The notes under the pieces are model-generated. The model was not told where the DNA came from. It searched no databases and was given only the letters and a program-made list of their open reading frames with translations. This document shows, piece after piece, positions 61,617 to 64,000 of a stretch of 64,000 nucleotides of DNA (the stretch's first letter is position 1; each line of letters starts with the position of its first letter). Both the position numbers and the translations under genes were made by a program. Source of the stretch: Rossellomorea aquimaris (lineage in GTDB: Bacteria; Bacillota; Bacilli; Bacillales; Fictibacillaceae); contig JAIVLN010000004.1 in assembly GCA_020524245.1 (NCBI GenBank), positions 186,001-250,000 of the forward strand. Reading direction: 5' to 3'.

Positions 61617-61662
61617 GGAACCACCCTTTTTCAAGTCATTCTTTACTAGTATGGGTGGTTCC
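61617..61662 (-). promoter_or_regulatory. Ribosome-site-sequestering hairpin
   Basis: GGAACCACCC (61617-61626) and GGGTGGTTCC (61653-61662) are perfect 10-bp inverted copies with a 26-nt AT-rich loop. On the minus strand the 3' arm contains the ribosome site of the 61-aa gene. Without a T-run it looks more like a translational control hairpin than a ypsC terminator. Confidence 0.55.
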
Positions 61663-61670
61663 CGTCATCA

Positions 61671-62819
61671 TTAAACCTCGACGTGTTTTCTTGGCGGTTT
61701 TTTCCCGAAATATTGATAATAATGACATTTAAGATCACCATTATACAGTTTTCGTTTCTTGGAGGCTTTCTTGCCATACAAGGTTTCGAATCCTTCATGT
61801 GATGTGAGGATATAAAGCGACCATGTGTCCAGTGCACCGAATACCTCACCTAATTCACTATAAAGCTTTTCTACGTAATCTCGTTCATTCAGACGCTCTC
61901 CATAAGGAGGATTACCGATTACATATCCGTACTCTTTCTTCGTGCGGAAATCTTTCATCTGCATTTGTTTGAAAGTAATGTCTCCCTTTAATCCAGCTTC
62001 ATCTGTATTGTTCTCAGACAGCTCGATCATCTTGTGGTCGATATCACAACCCATAATGTCGACAGGTAGGTCGAAGTTGGCTATGTCATGAGCTTCTTCC
62101 ACTGCTTGATACCAAAGTTTTTTATCAAGCCAGGACCAATTTTCTGAAGCGAATTCGCGATTGAGCCCAGGTGCGATTTTTTTCGCAATCATCGCCGCCT
62201 CAATCGGAATGGTTCCCGAACCACAGAATGGATCGAGGAAAGGTCGGTCTGCTCGCCAATTCGTCAATTGGATCAATGCCGCAGCCAATGTTTCCTTCAA
62301 AGGTGCTTCATTGTGCAAGTATCGGTATCCCCGTTTATGAAGACCTTCACCACTTGTATCCATCGTGAGTGTAGCGATGTCTTTATGCAAGGCGACTTCA
62401 ACACGATAAAACGCTCCGTTTTCAGGAAGCCATCCCGAAACACCATACGTCTCTTTCATATTTTCAACAATTGCCTTTTTTACAATCGCTTGACAGTCTG
62501 AAACACTGAACAGTTTGGATTTCACTGAACGACCGATGACAGGGAATTCAGCATCCTCTGGTAAGTAATCTTCCCATGGCAAGGCTTTTGTCTTTTCGAA
62601 CAACTCTTCGAAGGAAAGAGCCTTGAACGAGCCGACTTGCACTTTGATCCGATCAGCCGTCCTGAGCCACAAATTCAACCTTGGAATCGCCCGCTCATCT
62701 GCCTCGATGATGACTTTGCCGTTTTCAACTTGCACGTTTTCATATCCAAGTGCTCTCACTTCGTTTGCTACGATGGACTCCAGACCCATTGCTGCAGTCG
62801 CAATCAACGTTAGATTCAT
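61671..62819 (-). CDS. ypsC: Class I SAM-dependent rRNA methyltransferase (RlmL-like, YpsC)
   Basis: The protein is about 382 residues from ATG 62819 (GGAGT upstream). An N-terminal THUMP domain (about 1-160) precedes a Rossmann methyltransferase with FLDPFCGSGTIPIEAAMIA (SAM motif) and the N6-adenine/N2-guanine catalytic motif NPPYGERL. The group methylates a guanine in 23S rRNA (RlmL/RlmK relatives). Gene order ypsC, rnpB, gpsB, ypsA on one strand is conserved with B. subtilis. Confidence 0.93.
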   Translation of the reverse strand: MNLTLIATAAMGLESIVANEVRALGYENVQVENGKVIIEADERAIPRLNLWLRTADRIKVQVGSFKALSFEELFEKTKALPWEDYLPEDAEFPVIGRSVKSKLFSVSDCQAIVKKAIVENMKETYGVSGWLPENGAFYRVEVALHKDIATLTMDTSGEGLHKRGYRYLHNEAPLKETLAAALIQLTNWRADRPFLDPFCGSGTIPIEAAMIAKKIAPGLNREFASENWSWLDKKLWYQAVEEAHDIANFDLPVDIMGCDIDHKMIELSENNTDEAGLKGDITFKQMQMKDFRTKKEYGYVIGNPPYGERLNERDYVEKLYSELGEVFGALDTWSLYILTSHEGFETLYGKKASKKRKLYNGDLKCHYYQYFGKKPPRKHVEV

Positions 62820-62896
62820 TAATAAAGACTCCAATCCTATGTATGTTCATTCCCATTATACCCGAATCATGCAAAAATGCTTCAATAAACAATAAT

Positions 62897-62946
62897 ATGT
62901 TGATTCCTCCGAAATCCACTGGCGTGGATTTCTTTAGGATCAACAT
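62897..62946. repeat. Long interrupted hairpin between rnpB and ypsC
   Basis: ATGTTGAT (62897-62904) and ATCAACAT (62939-62946) form an outer 8-bp stem. GAAATCCAC (62911-62919) and GTGGATTTC (62924-62932) form an inner 9-bp stem with loop TGGC. A symmetric 6-by-6 internal loop separates them. It lies after the rnpB terminator and 78 bp before ypsC on the minus strand, without a T-run. Confidence 0.65.
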
Positions 62947-62957
62947 TATGTACAAAA

Positions 62958-62983
62958 TAAAAAAGCCCTTATAAGTGGGCTTT
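62958..62983 (-). terminator. Terminator of rnpB
   Basis: On the minus strand AAAGCCCAC is followed by a loop and GGGCTTTTTTATTTT, directly after the 3' end of the RNase P RNA. Confidence 0.88.
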
Positions 62984-63395
62984 CGGTCTATCGTTTTGTA
63001 AGCCATGTTCTGTTCCCAGTACTCATGCAGAGCTATGCTCCTCGTACGTGGGTGGTAATCATCTATCTCCAGATGTTCTCCAACATCTGCCCTTCTCTTC
63101 GTTCAATTCCTCCGAGAAGACTCCCCTACCGTAATTTGGGTTTCTCGCTCGTGGGGTTTACCTCGTTCCACTCCTGCAGTTTCCTGAAGGACTTCGTCAC
63201 TGTGGCACTTTCAAAGTATTCACACCATATCCGAAGACGTAGGTGTTTTCCTTGCCGTTACTCCAGTCTTGACCAGAGTACCCTAACTTATGAATTCATT
63301 AGGCACGAACACTACAGTCATCTCAGACTGTGCGAGCATGGACTTTCCTCTATACCTCTCAAAGGAGGTACAGCGATTACCCAAACGATATGACC
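62982..63395 (-). ncRNA. rnpB: RNase P RNA, type B
   Basis: On the minus strand the RNA shows all the conserved blocks of Bacillus RNase P RNA: GGGTAATCGCTG near the 5' end, GAGGAAAGTCCATGCTCGCAC, GTAGTGTTCGTGCCTA, TACGTCTTCGGATATGG, GAAAGTGCCACAGTGACGAA, GTGGAACG and GTAAACCCC with GAGCGAGAAACCCAAATT, then GATAGATGATTACC and a 3' ACAGAACATGGCTTAC. Length is about 414 nt against about 401 in B. subtilis. It is the catalytic subunit that matures the 5' ends of tRNAs. The exact ends are estimated by alignment in memory. Confidence 0.97.
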
Positions 63396-63474
63396 GCTAG
63401 AGTCAACTTCCATTATACATGACGCTCATCACGTTTTCAATGTAAATAATAACCAGAACGAATGAAGCCTTGAA

Positions 63475-63783
63475 TCAATCGTACAGTTTACTACCGAATA
63501 CATGCTTCTCCAAATTGGATAAACGTTTCAGAATATCATAGTTCGTGATTCCAGCCCCGTTGCTTTGCTGTCTTGGCTGTTCTCCTGCACGTTGGACTTC
63601 CTTACGCAGTTTATTATTTTCTTCTGTCAAACGATCGATTTCCTTTTGGAATTGTTCATAATCTTTAATGACGAGATCAAGAAATTGATCGACTTCATCC
63701 TGATCATAGCCACGAAAGCCTGACTTGAAATCTTTTTCTAAAATTTCCTTTGATGTTAATTGAACACGTTTGTTGTTATCCAT
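63475..63783 (-). CDS. gpsB: Cell division regulator GpsB
   Basis: 102 residues from ATG 63783 (GGGGTGA 8 nt upstream). The DivIVA-like N-terminal domain reads QLTSKEILEKDFKSGFRGYD, then QDEVDQFLDLVIKDYEQF, followed by a coiled coil (about 45-65), a Gln/Gly-rich linker and a short C-terminal trimerising helix (YDILKRLSNLEKHVFG). GpsB moves between septum and side wall with penicillin-binding proteins. The position upstream of rnpB matches B. subtilis. Confidence 0.96.
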   Translation of the reverse strand: MDNNKRVQLTSKEILEKDFKSGFRGYDQDEVDQFLDLVIKDYEQFQKEIDRLTEENNKLRKEVQRAGEQPRQQSNGAGITNYDILKRLSNLEKHVFGSKLYD

Positions 63784-63883
63784 ATATACCGTCACCCCGT
63801 TAGTACTTTATAATATCATAATGAGGAAATGCGCTAAGTTCATCAAACATTATACCAACTTCAAAGAAATATTCATCTAATGT

Positions 63884-64000
63884 TTATGTTGCCCAATCCT
63901 CTGTGTTTGATTTCTGTTCTTCAATATAGTCGTTCACATCAAAAAAAGAAATCGATAATATAGGATATTCGTTACCCGCTTCCTGATATTTGTGCGCAGT
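63884..64000 (-). CDS. ypsA: 3' end of ypsA (DUF1273), truncated by the window edge
   Basis: The last 38 codons of a minus-strand gene whose start lies beyond the window edge. The translation ends with FFDVNDYIEEQKSNTEDWAT and contains KYQEAGNEYPILSIS. Position upstream of gpsB and general character fit B. subtilis YpsA, a SLOG-fold protein linked to cell division. The family call rests mainly on synteny. Confidence 0.7.
   Translation of the reverse strand, partial: TAHKYQEAGNEYPILSISFFDVNDYIEEQKSNTEDWAT

Overview
The window is chromosomal DNA from an endospore-forming, Gram-positive, low-GC member of the Bacillaceae. I do not assign a genus. The evidence is two GerA/GerB/GerC-type spore germinant receptor operons (one behind a sigma-G-like promoter), a squalene-hopene/sporulenol-type cyclase, a type B RNase P RNA flanked by gpsB, a ypsA end and ypsC as in Bacillus, TTG/GTG starts behind strong AGGAGG sites, and odhAB and parE/parC of Bacillus type. 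I saw no complete insertion sequence, prophage, CRISPR array, tRNA or rRNA.

Layout. 0-9 kb: a Rieske protein with a large helical C-terminal region (-), germinant receptor operon 1 in the order A-C-D-B (+), a DUF2515 gene (-) and a terpene cyclase (+). 9.2-17.2 kb: a cobalamin riboswitch with terminator, then ten genes for B12 uptake and salvage: btuF, btuC, btuD-cbiZ, cobU, cobS, cobC, a second cobU-like gene, pduO, cblT and cblS. No cobT or de novo corrin genes are present. The set fits import of cobamides and corrinoids, removal of foreign nucleotide loops (CbiZ), and rebuilding with salvaged alpha-ribazole (CblT/CblS). 17.4-18.5 kb: ykuK, then a PCYCGC-family lipoprotein gene with an in-frame TGA at a presumed redox-cysteine position and a bSECIS-like hairpin just after it, a candidate selenoprotein. 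18.5-22.7 kb: a cyclic-di-GMP module made of a membrane GGDEF cyclase (-), a c-di-GMP-I riboswitch (+), an orphan PilB/GspE-like ATPase with N-terminal MshEN-like motifs and altered catalytic boxes, and a response regulator with an unknown C-terminal domain.

22.7-29.5 kb: accessory and metabolic genes (small XRE regulator, serine hydrolase, MFS exporter, YeeE/YedE sulfur transporter, rhodanese-persulfide dioxygenase), with an aconitase-like gene remnant beside 21-nt repeats and a GC-rich element. 29.8-34 kb: odhA-odhB. 34-36 kb: a sugar kinase, a VOC protein and a DUF1801 protein. 36-40.7 kb: germinant receptor operon 2 (A-B-C plus DUF2935). 41.1-42.8 kb: an ECF sigma factor followed by a predicted beta-solenoid protein. 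42.9-47.2 kb: a sugar-catabolic operon of three Gfo/Idh/MocA dehydrogenases and a sugar-phosphate isomerase. 47.3-48.7 kb: an ECF sigma/anti-sigma pair. 48.9-54.2 kb: small and stress-type genes including azoreductase, a secreted LVIVD-repeat protein, a HAD phosphatase and a second 21-nt repeat tract. 54.3-58.7 kb: parE-parC. 58.9-64 kb: a CoA-binding protein, an M32 carboxypeptidase, the ypsC methyltransferase, rnpB, gpsB and the 3' end of ypsA.

The points most worth following up are the candidate selenocysteine lipoprotein, the c-di-GMP riboswitch-controlled orphan secretion-type ATPase module, the pair of complementary CobU-like proteins inside a CobT-less B12 salvage operon, and the 21-nt repeat family.
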